64,000 nt of DNA from contig NZ_SDOY01000110.1 in NCBI RefSeq assembly GCF_004117935.1, positions 62,001 to 126,000 on the forward strand, in the 5' to 3' direction. The DNA comes from Streptomyces roseicoloratus. GTDB lineage: Bacteria > Actinomycetota > Actinomycetes > Streptomycetales > Streptomycetaceae. The position numbers and the translations under genes are program-made. Positions 39,421-49,204 of the stretch are shown piece after piece; position 1 is the stretch's first letter, and every line of letters starts with the position of its first letter. Below the pieces are notes generated by a model. That model saw only the letters and a list, made by a program, of their open reading frames with translations. It was not told the origin of the DNA and searched no databases.

Positions 39421-40181
39421 CAGGTCAGCAACTCCGTGGTGGTCACCGCGGAGAGCCCGCGGCGGTCGAGGTCGGCGAGGAGGAGGGGCAGCGCGGCGAC
39501 GGTGTCCGGGTAGCCGAAGTGGAGGCTCACGACCGAGCCGTCGCGGATCCGTCCGGCGACGTTGGCGACGACGGCCTCGGGCCCCGGCGAGGTGAAGTCG
39601 AAGGAGTCGACGTCGTACGAGAGCACGTGGGGGTATCCGGCGCGGCGGGCGGCCCTGCGGACGGTCTCGGTGGCGTGCTGCGTGCGGGAGGGCCGGAACC
39701 AGGTGCCGATGGATCCGGTGAGGCGGCGCAGCCGGCGGGCGCAGCCGGCGATCTCGGCGTGCGCCTCGGCCTCGGTCATGGCGGTGATGTCGAGGTGGCG
39801 CTGGGTGTGGTTGCCGAGGTCGTGGCCGCCGTCGAGGATCCGGCGTGCCATGTCGGGGTGGCGGTCGAGCCACTCGCCGACGGCGAGGACGGTGACGTGG
39901 GCGCCGGCCCGCTCGGCGTGGTCGAGGATCGCGCGGGCGGTGGCGGGCTCGCCCTGGCCGTGGAAGGTGAGGGCGACCCGGGGGCGGTCGCGGGGGCCGT
40001 TGGCGATCTCGACGGGGCGCCCCGGCCAGCGGCGGGGCGCGGGCGGGGCGACGGGTGCGGCGGGCGCGGGCCGCTGTCTTCGGGGCTCGGGGCGGGGCTC
40101 CGTGTCGCAGGCGGCGGCGAGGGCTCCCGCGAGGGCGGTGGCCGCGCCCGCCCGGAGGGCACCGCGGCGGTCGGTCGGCAT
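39420..40181 (-). CDS. Polysaccharide deacetylase-fold lipoprotein with altered motif 1
   Basis: The 253-residue protein has a TAT-like and lipobox start (DRRGALRAG, then LAAAC with Cys25) and a NodB-type domain. Motif 1, normally TFDDG, reads TF-H74-G-Q-G, so the catalytic Asp and metal Asp are absent. Motif 2 (HTQRH, 125-129) is intact, and YPDTVAALP lies late. It may have lost catalysis or use another residue. I recall actinobacterial relatives with the same change. The ATG at 40181 is used; a GTG just before it is an alternative. Confidence 0.85.
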   Translation of the reverse strand: MPTDRRGALRAGAATALAGALAAACDTEPRPEPRRQRPAPAAPVAPPAPRRWPGRPVEIANGPRDRPRVALTFHGQGEPATARAILDHAERAGAHVTVLAVGEWLDRHPDMARRILDGGHDLGNHTQRHLDITAMTEAEAHAEIAGCARRLRRLTGSIGTWFRPSRTQHATETVRRAARRAGYPHVLSYDVDSFDFTSPGPEAVVANVAGRIRDGSVVSLHFGYPDTVAALPLLLADLDRRGLSAVTTTELLT

Positions 40182-40398
40182 CACGGCACCATTTAAGGGC
40201 CGATGCGTCCGAAAGGTAACGATTGGGCCGTTTCAGGACGTTTGCGGGTCACGCTCAGCCGTCCAGCATGCGGACGAGTCGAGGAAACACGCAATGAAGC
40301 CCATATTTATTCATGGTTTTCAAGGCAGGTGCTGTACGTCACCAACGATTCATCGTCGAATCGTTCACCTTTGTCCGGTTCTGGCACGGTAAGGACTT

Positions 40399-40428
40399 TT
40401 GGCACCGAGGCCACCTGTCTGCCATAGT
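40399..40428 (+). promoter_or_regulatory. Candidate promoter in the 40182-40576 gap
   Basis: TTGGCA (40399-40404) and CATAGT (40423-40428) are 18 bp apart on the plus strand, a fair vegetative-type promoter. No gene follows on this strand for over 4 kb. The flanking 40182-40398 part is AT-richer than the rest of the window, especially near 40297-40340, and holds no credible coding frame. Confidence 0.45.
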
Positions 40429-40434
40429 CGATGA

Positions 40435-40552
40435 CACGACCCCCATTGACCCGGGCCAGGTCGACAGAGCTGCCGCGGATACACCCCCCGATCCGCGGCG
40501 CACCACACGAGAGCCCCCAGGCGCCCCATCACGGCGGACGGGGGCTTTCGTG
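40435..40552 (+). ncRNA. Candidate small RNA
   Basis: A transcript from the promoter at 40399 would run about 118 nt to the hairpin at 40506-40552. It contains a perfect 9-bp stem (40472-40480 with 40491-40499, loop ACACCCCCCG) and then the terminator. No protein-like frame is seen. The C-rich loop resembles exposed pairing loops of known small RNAs, but expression is unproven. Confidence 0.35.
40506..40552. terminator. Bidirectional terminator after the RsbW-like gene
   Basis: Thirteen-bp arms with one mismatch (CACGAGAGCCCCC at 40506-40518 and its partner at 40540-40552) surround a 21-nt loop, 25 bp past the stop of the ATP-binding gene. Confidence 0.7.
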
Positions 40553-40576
40553 CGTCCGGCCCCGGAAGGACACGAC

Positions 40577-41092
40577 CTAACGGTCGCTCACCCGCATCTC
40601 GAACCAGGTGGTCTTTCCGCGCGGCGCGAGGTCGACGCCCCAGCGGTCGGAGAGCTTGTCGACCAGGAAGAGTCCGCGGCCGCTCGTGTCGAGCTCGTGA
40701 ACCGGCATGAGACAGGGCAGTCCGCGCGAGGGGTCACGGACCTCGACGCGGATCCAGCCGCGGCGCCGCTGCAGCCGCAGCGCGAAGACGCGGGCTCCGG
40801 TGTGCCGGACGGCGTTGCCGACCAACTCGGAGACGAGCAGCACCGCGTGCTCGGCGATCTGCGGAGTGAGCTGCCAGTGGCGCAGAACCACCCACTGGGT
40901 GAGCCGGCGGGCGACCGCGGCGGACTCGGGGCGGGACGGCAGCCGGGCGTCGTCCTCGGCCGGATTCCCGTACAACCGCAGTGCCTCCGCGGTCCGTTCG
41001 TCCTCGGGGGCCGGTACCCACCGTGCGGCGGTCGCACCGCCACGCTCCCGCGGTTGATCCACACCCTCCAGGCCCGCCATGCCCTCCATCAT
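40577..41092 (-). CDS. RsbW-like ATP-binding regulatory protein
   Basis: The 171-residue protein has the full HATPase_c anti-sigma/Ser-kinase fold: N-box LVSELVGNAVRHTG, G1 box DPSRGLP, G2 region GRGLFLVDKLSDRWGV and final GKTTWFEMRV. Such proteins phosphorylate anti-sigma antagonists or bind sigma factors. No sigma or antagonist gene is beside it. Starts at 41092, 41089 and 41080 are all possible. The truncated gene at 46-372 is a family member for comparison. Confidence 0.9.
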   Translation of the reverse strand: MMEGMAGLEGVDQPRERGGATAARWVPAPEDERTAEALRLYGNPAEDDARLPSRPESAAVARRLTQWVVLRHWQLTPQIAEHAVLLVSELVGNAVRHTGARVFALRLQRRRGWIRVEVRDPSRGLPCLMPVHELDTSGRGLFLVDKLSDRWGVDLAPRGKTTWFEMRVSDR

Positions 41093-41222
41093 GGCCGGGC
41101 GCGGCCCGGCGCGTGGCCGTTCCTGGGGATTCGCCCCCTCGGATTCGGCAATTCCGCGTGACTGACTCTGGCATATGCCAAAGTCAGTCGGAACGCGGTC
41201 ACGATCGTGCGGAACCGGCCAC

Positions 41223-41990
41223 TCAGACGAACTTGGCCTTGCCCGGGCCCTCCTCGACGAAGCTGCGCATGCCGCGCTCGCGGTCCTCGGTGGCGAACAG
41301 GCCCGCGAACCAGGTGCGCTCGATGGCGAGACCGGTGTCGATGTCGGCCTCCAGGCCCTGGTCGACGGCCTCCTTCGCGGCGCGCAGCGCGATCGCCGGG
41401 CCCTGGGCGAGCTTCGCGGCCCAGGCGTGCGCCTGCTCGTAGACCTCGGCGGCGGGGACCACGCGGTCCACCAGGCCCAGCCGCAGCGCCTCGTCGGCCT
41501 TCACCATGCGGCCGGTGAAGATGAGGTCCTTGGCCCTGGAGGGACCGATGAGACGGGAGAGCCGCTGGGTGCCGCCGGCGCCCGGGATGAGGCCGAGGAG
41601 GATCTCGGGCTGGCCCAGCTTGGCGTTGTCCGCGGCGATCCGGTAGTCGGCGCACAGCGCCAGCTCGCAGCCGCCGCCCAGGGCGTAGCCGGTGACGGCC
41701 GCGACGACCGGCTTGGGAATGCGGGCGATGGCGGTGAAGGAGTCCTGCAGCGCGCGGGACCGCTTGACCATGGCCGCGTGGTCCATGACCTGCATCTCCT
41801 TGATGTCCGCGCCGGCCGCGAACACCTTCTCGCCGCCGTAGAGGATCACCGCCCGTACGTCGTCGCGGTCGGTCGCCTCCTGGGCCAGCTCGCGCAGCCG
41901 GTCCTGGGTGGCGATGTCGAGGGCGTTCATCGGGGGGCGGTCGAGGCGGATCGTGCCGACGCCTTCGGCGACTTCGAGGTTCACAGTCAT
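41223..41990 (-). CDS. Enoyl-CoA hydratase/isomerase family protein
   Basis: The 255-residue crotonase has the oxyanion-hole motifs AAGADIKEM and GYALGGGCELALCADYRI and the catalytic Glu pair (GGCEL and GQPEILLGLIPGAGG). It should hydrate trans-2-enoyl-CoA in beta-oxidation or a biosynthetic path; the partner genes are not nearby. The ATG at 41990 is the natural start. Confidence 0.94.
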   Translation of the reverse strand: MTVNLEVAEGVGTIRLDRPPMNALDIATQDRLRELAQEATDRDDVRAVILYGGEKVFAAGADIKEMQVMDHAAMVKRSRALQDSFTAIARIPKPVVAAVTGYALGGGCELALCADYRIAADNAKLGQPEILLGLIPGAGGTQRLSRLIGPSRAKDLIFTGRMVKADEALRLGLVDRVVPAAEVYEQAHAWAAKLAQGPAIALRAAKEAVDQGLEADIDTGLAIERTWFAGLFATEDRERGMRSFVEEGPGKAKFV

Positions 41991-42019
41991 GGTCCGAAGG
42001 TTAGTCCGCGTTAACGGAA

Positions 42020-42056
42020 CGGGCCCCCATGCCGTTGGTCACAGCACGGGGGCCCG
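42020..42056 (-). terminator. Terminator after L,D-transpeptidase 1
   Basis: Thirteen-bp arms with one G-U type pair (42020-42032 and 42044-42056) and an 11-nt loop lie 14 bp past the stop of the upstream transpeptidase gene. They could also insulate the enoyl-CoA hydratase promoter. Confidence 0.7.
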
Positions 42057-42070
42057 CGGAGCGGGAGGTC

Positions 42071-43318
42071 CTACGACTTCCACTCCGACCAGGACATGTT
42101 CCAGCCGTTGAGGCCGTTGTCCGGCTGGATCTGCTTGTCCTTGGAGTTCTTCACGACGATGACGTCACCGATCAGCGAGCGGTCGTAGAACCAGGCGGCC
42201 GGCGTCGTGCTGTCACCGGCGCCGCGGGTGTCGCGCAGGCCGACGCAGCCGTGGCTGACGTTGGCCGAGCCGAACGTCGAGGCGGACGCCCAGTAGTTGC
42301 CGTGGACGAAGGTGCCCGAGGTGGACAGGCGCATCGCGTGCGGCACGTCCTTGATGTCGTACTCGCCGCCGAAGCCCACGGTGGCGCCGTTCATCCGGGT
42401 CACCTTGTACTTCTCGCTGATGACCATCTGGCCGTTGTACGTCGTCGTGGACGGCGCGCCCGCGGTGATCGGCAGGGTCTTGATGATCTTGCCGTCGCGC
42501 TCGACCTTCATCGTCTTGGCGCTCGCGTCCACCGTGGAGACCTGACGGCGCCCGATGGTGAAGGAGAAGGTCTTCTTCTGGGTGCCGTAGACGCCCGGGC
42601 GGCCCTCGACGCCGTCCAGGTTGAGCTGCACGGTCACCTTGGTGCCCGCGGCCCAGTAGTTCTCCGGCCGGAAGTCGAGGCGGTCGTTGCCGAACCAGTG
42701 GCCCTCGATCTCCACCGACGGCTCGGCCGTGACCTTGATGGCGCGCTCGACGGCCTCCGGGTCGGTGATGCCGCGGGTGAAGTTGATCGAGACCGGCATG
42801 CCGACGCCGACGGTCTGGCCGTTCTCCGGCGTGTAGTGGCCGATGAAGGTGTTCTTCGGCGTGAGCGTCGAGAAGGTGGTGTCCTTCGCCGACTCACGTC
42901 CCTCGGCGTCCTTGGCGATCGCGTGCACCTTGTACTGGGTGCTCGCGGACAGGTGCTCGAGCGGCTCCCAGGTGCTGCCGTCGGCCGAGACCTTGCCCTC
43001 GACCTTGTGGCCCTCGGTGTCGGAGACCGTCACCGAGGTCAGCTTGCCCTGCTGGGCCGTCACCTTCAGCGCGCCGCTGGTGGCGACCGCGTCGGCGCCG
43101 TCCTTCGGGGCGATCGTGACCACGGCCTGCGAGGCCGCGATCTCCTGCTTGCCGGCACCGCTGCCCGCGCCGTCCTTGCCTCCCTTGGCGCCGCCGTCGG
43201 CGTCGCCGCCGCCGCACGCCGTCAGGACGAGGAGCAGGGCTCCCGTCGCCAGGGCTCCCAGGCGGGTGCCACGACGCCGTCGTCCGGTGGTCGTGCCGGA
43301 TATCGGCTGGCCGTTCAC
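42071..43318 (-). CDS. L,D-transpeptidase lipoprotein 1
   Basis: The 415-residue enzyme makes 3-3 peptidoglycan cross-links outside the membrane. It has a lipoprotein signal with Cys35 (LLLVLTAC), two Ig-like domains (about 60-270, including NTFIGHYTPENGQTVGVG) and a YkuD catalytic domain with the active-site motif SHGCVGLRD. The GTG at 43318 has a GGGGAGAG site. It is a tandem paralog of the next gene upstream, separated by 222 bp. Confidence 0.95.
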   Translation of the reverse strand: MNGQPISGTTTGRRRRGTRLGALATGALLLVLTACGGGDADGGAKGGKDGAGSGAGKQEIAASQAVVTIAPKDGADAVATSGALKVTAQQGKLTSVTVSDTEGHKVEGKVSADGSTWEPLEHLSASTQYKVHAIAKDAEGRESAKDTTFSTLTPKNTFIGHYTPENGQTVGVGMPVSINFTRGITDPEAVERAIKVTAEPSVEIEGHWFGNDRLDFRPENYWAAGTKVTVQLNLDGVEGRPGVYGTQKKTFSFTIGRRQVSTVDASAKTMKVERDGKIIKTLPITAGAPSTTTYNGQMVISEKYKVTRMNGATVGFGGEYDIKDVPHAMRLSTSGTFVHGNYWASASTFGSANVSHGCVGLRDTRGAGDSTTPAAWFYDRSLIGDVIVVKNSKDKQIQPDNGLNGWNMSWSEWKS

Positions 43319-43483
43319 TATGTTCTCTCCCCTCGCACGACCCCGGCATCGCCCGGGCCCCGCCCCCATGCGCATCCTCCCGCGCACACGGCGTTAATTA
43401 ATCACACCGCAGGACACGAAAGTTCCACGCCAATGTCACCGTTCAGTCCCAGTTGGCGTGATACGACGGGAGAGCGGCCGACG

Positions 43484-43513
43484 ACGGCCCCCGAGAGGGC
43501 TCTCAGGGGCCGT
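43484..43513 (-). terminator. Terminator after L,D-transpeptidase 2
   Basis: Fourteen-bp arms with one mismatch (43484-43497 and 43500-43513) lie 27 bp beyond the stop of the second transpeptidase gene. With its own terminator, each transpeptidase is probably a separate transcript. Confidence 0.65.
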
Positions 43514-43540
43514 GCGGGTGCCGACGCGAGGCGGAGGGGC

Positions 43541-44758
43541 TCAGCGGAGTGCCGAGCCGGCCTTCCACAGGCTCCACTCCATGTTCCAGCCGCCGAGGCC
43601 GTTGTCCGGAGCCACCCGCTTGTCGCGCGAGTTGACGACCTCCACCACGTCGCCGATGAGCGTCCGGTCGAAGAACCAGCCGGCCGGGGTGTCCGAACCG
43701 CCGCCCTTCACGTCCCGCAGGCCGACGCAGCCGTGGCTGACGTTGGCCGAGCCGAACGTCGAGGCGGACGCCCAGTAGTTGCCGTGCAGGAAGGTCCCCG
43801 AGTCCGTGAGGCGCACCGCGTGCGGCACGTCCTTGATGTCGTACTCGCCGCCGAAGCCGACCGTCCGCCCGTCCATCCGCGTCACGTCGAACATCTCCGT
43901 GACCACCATCTTCCCGTTGTACGTGGTGGTCTTCGGCGCCCCGGCCGTGACGGGCAGGGTGGTGAGCAGCTCGCCGTTCCTGCGCACCTCCATGGTGTGC
44001 TTCTCGGCGTCGACCCGGGAGACCTGCGAGCGGCCGACCGTGAAGCCGACCGTCTTGCGCTGGATGCCGTAGACGCCGGGCGCGCCCTCGACGTCGCGCA
44101 GCGCCAGCTCGACCGTCACCCTGGTGCCCGGCGCCCAGTACTCCCGGGGCCGGAAGTCGAGGCGGTCCTTGCCGAACCAGTGGCCGACGACCTCCACCGG
44201 CGGGTCGGAGGTGACCCGGACGGCCCGCTCGACCTCCGCGCGGTTCTCGATCTCCCGGTTGAAGGAGAAGGAGACGATCATCCCGGTGCCGACCGTGGAG
44301 CGGTTCTCGGGCTTGAAGTAGCCGATGAACCGGTGCTCGGGCACCACGGTGGTGAAGGTGGTGTGCCGGGCCGAGCGGCGGCCGTGCGCGTCCAGCGCGA
44401 CCGCGTCCACGCTGTACTTGGCGGCGAGCGCGAGCCGGGTGTCCGGGCGGGGCCTCCAGCGCAGTCCGTCCGCGGAGAGCTCGCCCGCCACCTCGGTCCG
44501 CTGCGCGTCCTCCACCTGGACGACCGTCACCCGTTCCAGGCGCCCGCTGTCGACCCTCACCTCCAGGGGCTCGTCGGCCGGCACGCCCCGGGCGCCGTCC
44601 TCCGGGCTGACCCGGATCACGTCGCCCGGCGCCCGCGCCTTCCCCGGCAGGGGAAGGTGGATGCCCCCGCCGCCGTCCGCTCCGGTGCAGCCCGCGAGGC
44701 CCACGAGGAGGCCCGCCACCGCGAGCGCGTACCCGGCCCGCTTCAGTACATGTCTCAC
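43541..44758 (-). CDS. L,D-transpeptidase lipoprotein 2
   Basis: The 405-residue paralog has a lipoprotein signal with Cys24 (GLLVGLAGC), a Pro/Gly linker, two Ig-like domains and the YkuD domain with SHGCVGLRD. Long stretches match paralog 1 (GEYDIKDVPHA, HGNYWASASTFGSANVSHG), while the Ig domains are diverged. The GTG at 44758 (VRHVLKRA) is the only start that gives a signal peptide. The upstream part of the frame overlaps glgX on the other strand and is not coding. Confidence 0.94.
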   Translation of the reverse strand: MRHVLKRAGYALAVAGLLVGLAGCTGADGGGGIHLPLPGKARAPGDVIRVSPEDGARGVPADEPLEVRVDSGRLERVTVVQVEDAQRTEVAGELSADGLRWRPRPDTRLALAAKYSVDAVALDAHGRRSARHTTFTTVVPEHRFIGYFKPENRSTVGTGMIVSFSFNREIENRAEVERAVRVTSDPPVEVVGHWFGKDRLDFRPREYWAPGTRVTVELALRDVEGAPGVYGIQRKTVGFTVGRSQVSRVDAEKHTMEVRRNGELLTTLPVTAGAPKTTTYNGKMVVTEMFDVTRMDGRTVGFGGEYDIKDVPHAVRLTDSGTFLHGNYWASASTFGSANVSHGCVGLRDVKGGGSDTPAGWFFDRTLIGDVVEVVNSRDKRVAPDNGLGGWNMEWSLWKAGSALR

Positions 44759-44912
44759 GCCCGGCCCAACGACGGCCCCCCTCCAGGGGAAACGTGCGTG
44801 CGGGGCATGTTGGGAGCACGGCGGCGCGGGCAGAACAGGTGGGAGGACCCGGTGCGGGGCCGCGGCCGGGACGCCGCGGGTCCGAGCGGGGCGAGCCGCG
44901 GGAGGCCGGACG

Positions 44913-47171
<2,259 letters not shown>

Positions 47172-47248
47172 CGGGCGGGTCCGCCCTCGCGGTCGCGGCC
47201 GGAAAACCACATGAGGGATGTCAGGGGTGAACCCTAGGCTCGGACCTG

Positions 47249-49204
47249 ATGCCCGAAAAACATGCACCCACCAAGGAAGAGCGGCCGGCGGAGCACCCGG
47301 AGAACGACTCCGGCCACTCCACCGTGCGCTCGCTGCTGCGCCTGTGGCCGTACGTACGGCCCGTGCGCGTCCGCCTCCTCACCGCCGCGTTCGTCGCGAT
47401 CGTCGCCTCCTGTCTGTCGCTCGTCATCCCGCTCGTCCTGAAGTGGCTGGTGGACGGGCCGGTCACGCACGGCGACGGGACCGGGGTGTGGCTCGGCGCG
47501 CTGTACCTGCTGCTCCTCGGCATCGCCGAGGCCGTCCTGTTCGGCTTCCGGCGCTGGCTGGTGGCCCGTCCGCTGGCCGGGGTCGAGGCCGGCATGCGGG
47601 CCGCGCTCTACCGGCGGCTCCAGCGGCTGCCGATCGCCTTCCACGACCGGTGGGCCTCGGGCCAGCTGCTCTCGCGGGCCACCACGGACCTGATGATGGT
47701 CCGGATGTTCCTGGCCTTCCCGCTGACCTTCCTGCTGGTCAACGCGGTGACGATCCTGGCCGGTTACGGGGTGCTGTTCGCCCAGGACTGGACGCTCGGC
47801 CTGGTGCTGCTGACCCCGGTCGTGCCGATGGTGATCCTCTCGTCGGTCTTCGAGCGGCGGTACTCGGTCGTGGCGCGGCGGGCGCAGGACCAGGTGGGCG
47901 ATCTGACGACGGTCGTCGAGGAGAGCGTGCTGGGCATCCGGATCGTCAAGGGTTTCGGCCGCCACCGCAGCCAGGCGGAGGCGTTCCGCACGCTGGCGGA
48001 GCGGCTGCGCGGCACGGAGCTGGTGAAGGCCCGTCTCCTCGCGGGCATCTGGGCGTTCATCACGTTCCTGCCGGAGCTGGCGGTGGGCGCGGCGCTGGTC
48101 CTCGGCACGGTGCGGGTCGCCGACGGCGAGCTGTCGGCGGGCACGCTGGTGGCGTTCCTGTCGACGGCGCTCGCGCTGCGCTGGCCGGTGGAGTCGATCG
48201 GCTTCCTGCTCGCGATGAGCCAGGAGGCGGCGACGGCGACGGAACGCTACTTCGAGGTGATGGACGCGGCGGAGGAGGCGGAGACGGGCGGGGCTCCGGA
48301 GGCCGCGGCGGCCGCCGGAGCAGCGGCCACCGCCGGAGCCGCCACCGCCGGAGTCGCCACCGCCGGGTCAGCCAGGTCAGCCGCGGGTGCGGCGCGCGGC
48401 ACGGAAGGGGCGCGGACCGCGAACGGGGTGCGCGGCGCGGACGGGGTGCGGGCCGCGGACGGGGTGCGGTTCGAGGACGTCACCTTCCGCTACCCGGACG
48501 CGCCGGCCGGCGCTCCGCCCGTGCTCGACGGCGTCGACCTGCACATCCGGCCGGGCGAGACCATGGCCCTGGTCGGCGGGACGGGTTCCGGCAAGACCAC
48601 CCTGACCGCGCTCGTACCGCGGCTGCACGAGGTGACCGGCGGGCGCATCCTGCTCGACGGCGAGGACGTCACGCTGTTGGCGCGGGACCGGCTGCGGTCC
48701 CTGGTGTCCGTGGCGTTCGAGGAGCCGACCCTGTTCTCGGCGAGCGTCGGCGCGAACGTCCTGATGGGCGCCGGGTCCGACGCCGGCGAGCCGGAGCTGC
48801 GCCGGGCGCTCGCCGTCGCCCAGGCGGACGGCTTCGTGGACCGGCTGCCCGACGGCACCGGCACCGAGGTGGGCGAGCAGGGTCTGAGCCTGTCGGGCGG
48901 GCAGCGGCAGCGGCTGGCCCTGGCGCGCGCGGTCGTCGGCCGGCCGCGCTTCCTGGTCCTGGACGACCCCCTGTCGGCGCTGGACGTCCACACCGAGGCG
49001 CGCGTCGAGGCGGCCCTCCGGGAGGTGCTGCGCGACACGACGGCGCTGGTGGTGGCCCACCGGCCGTCGACGGTGCTGCTGGCCGACCGGGTGGCGCTGC
49101 TCTCCGGCGGCCGGATCACGGCGGTCGGCACCCATCACGAACTGCTGCGCACCAGCGCCGAGTACGCCTGGCTGATGTCGGGCGAGGAGGAGGGGGCCCG
49201 ATGA
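47249..49204 (+). CDS. ABC exporter half-transporter A (atypical NBD)
   Basis: The 651-residue protein fuses a six-helix ABC membrane domain (about 30-320) to an ATPase domain (about 405-640). It has Walker A GGTGSGKTTL, signature LSLSGGQRQRL and H-loop VAHRPST. Walker B reads FLVLDDPLSALD, with Asp where the catalytic Glu is expected. An Ala/Gly linker at about 340-405 (EAAAAAGAAATAG, then VRGADGVRAADGVR) joins the domains. The ATG at 47249 lacks a strong ribosome site. It overlaps half B by 4 bp, so they should form a heterodimer. Confidence 0.93.
   Translation: MPEKHAPTKEERPAEHPENDSGHSTVRSLLRLWPYVRPVRVRLLTAAFVAIVASCLSLVIPLVLKWLVDGPVTHGDGTGVWLGALYLLLLGIAEAVLFGFRRWLVARPLAGVEAGMRAALYRRLQRLPIAFHDRWASGQLLSRATTDLMMVRMFLAFPLTFLLVNAVTILAGYGVLFAQDWTLGLVLLTPVVPMVILSSVFERRYSVVARRAQDQVGDLTTVVEESVLGIRIVKGFGRHRSQAEAFRTLAERLRGTELVKARLLAGIWAFITFLPELAVGAALVLGTVRVADGELSAGTLVAFLSTALALRWPVESIGFLLAMSQEAATATERYFEVMDAAEEAETGGAPEAAAAAGAAATAGAATAGVATAGSARSAAGAARGTEGARTANGVRGADGVRAADGVRFEDVTFRYPDAPAGAPPVLDGVDLHIRPGETMALVGGTGSGKTTLTALVPRLHEVTGGRILLDGEDVTLLARDRLRSLVSVAFEEPTLFSASVGANVLMGAGSDAGEPELRRALAVAQADGFVDRLPDGTGTEVGEQGLSLSGGQRQRLALARAVVGRPRFLVLDDPLSALDVHTEARVEAALREVLRDTTALVVAHRPSTVLLADRVALLSGGRITAVGTHHELLRTSAEYAWLMSGEEEGAR

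Noticed and set aside
40182..40576. tRNA or 6S-like RNA in the gap
   Set aside because: No T-loop sequence, acceptor stem or long 6S-type hairpin could be found. Only the short candidate RNA is reported.
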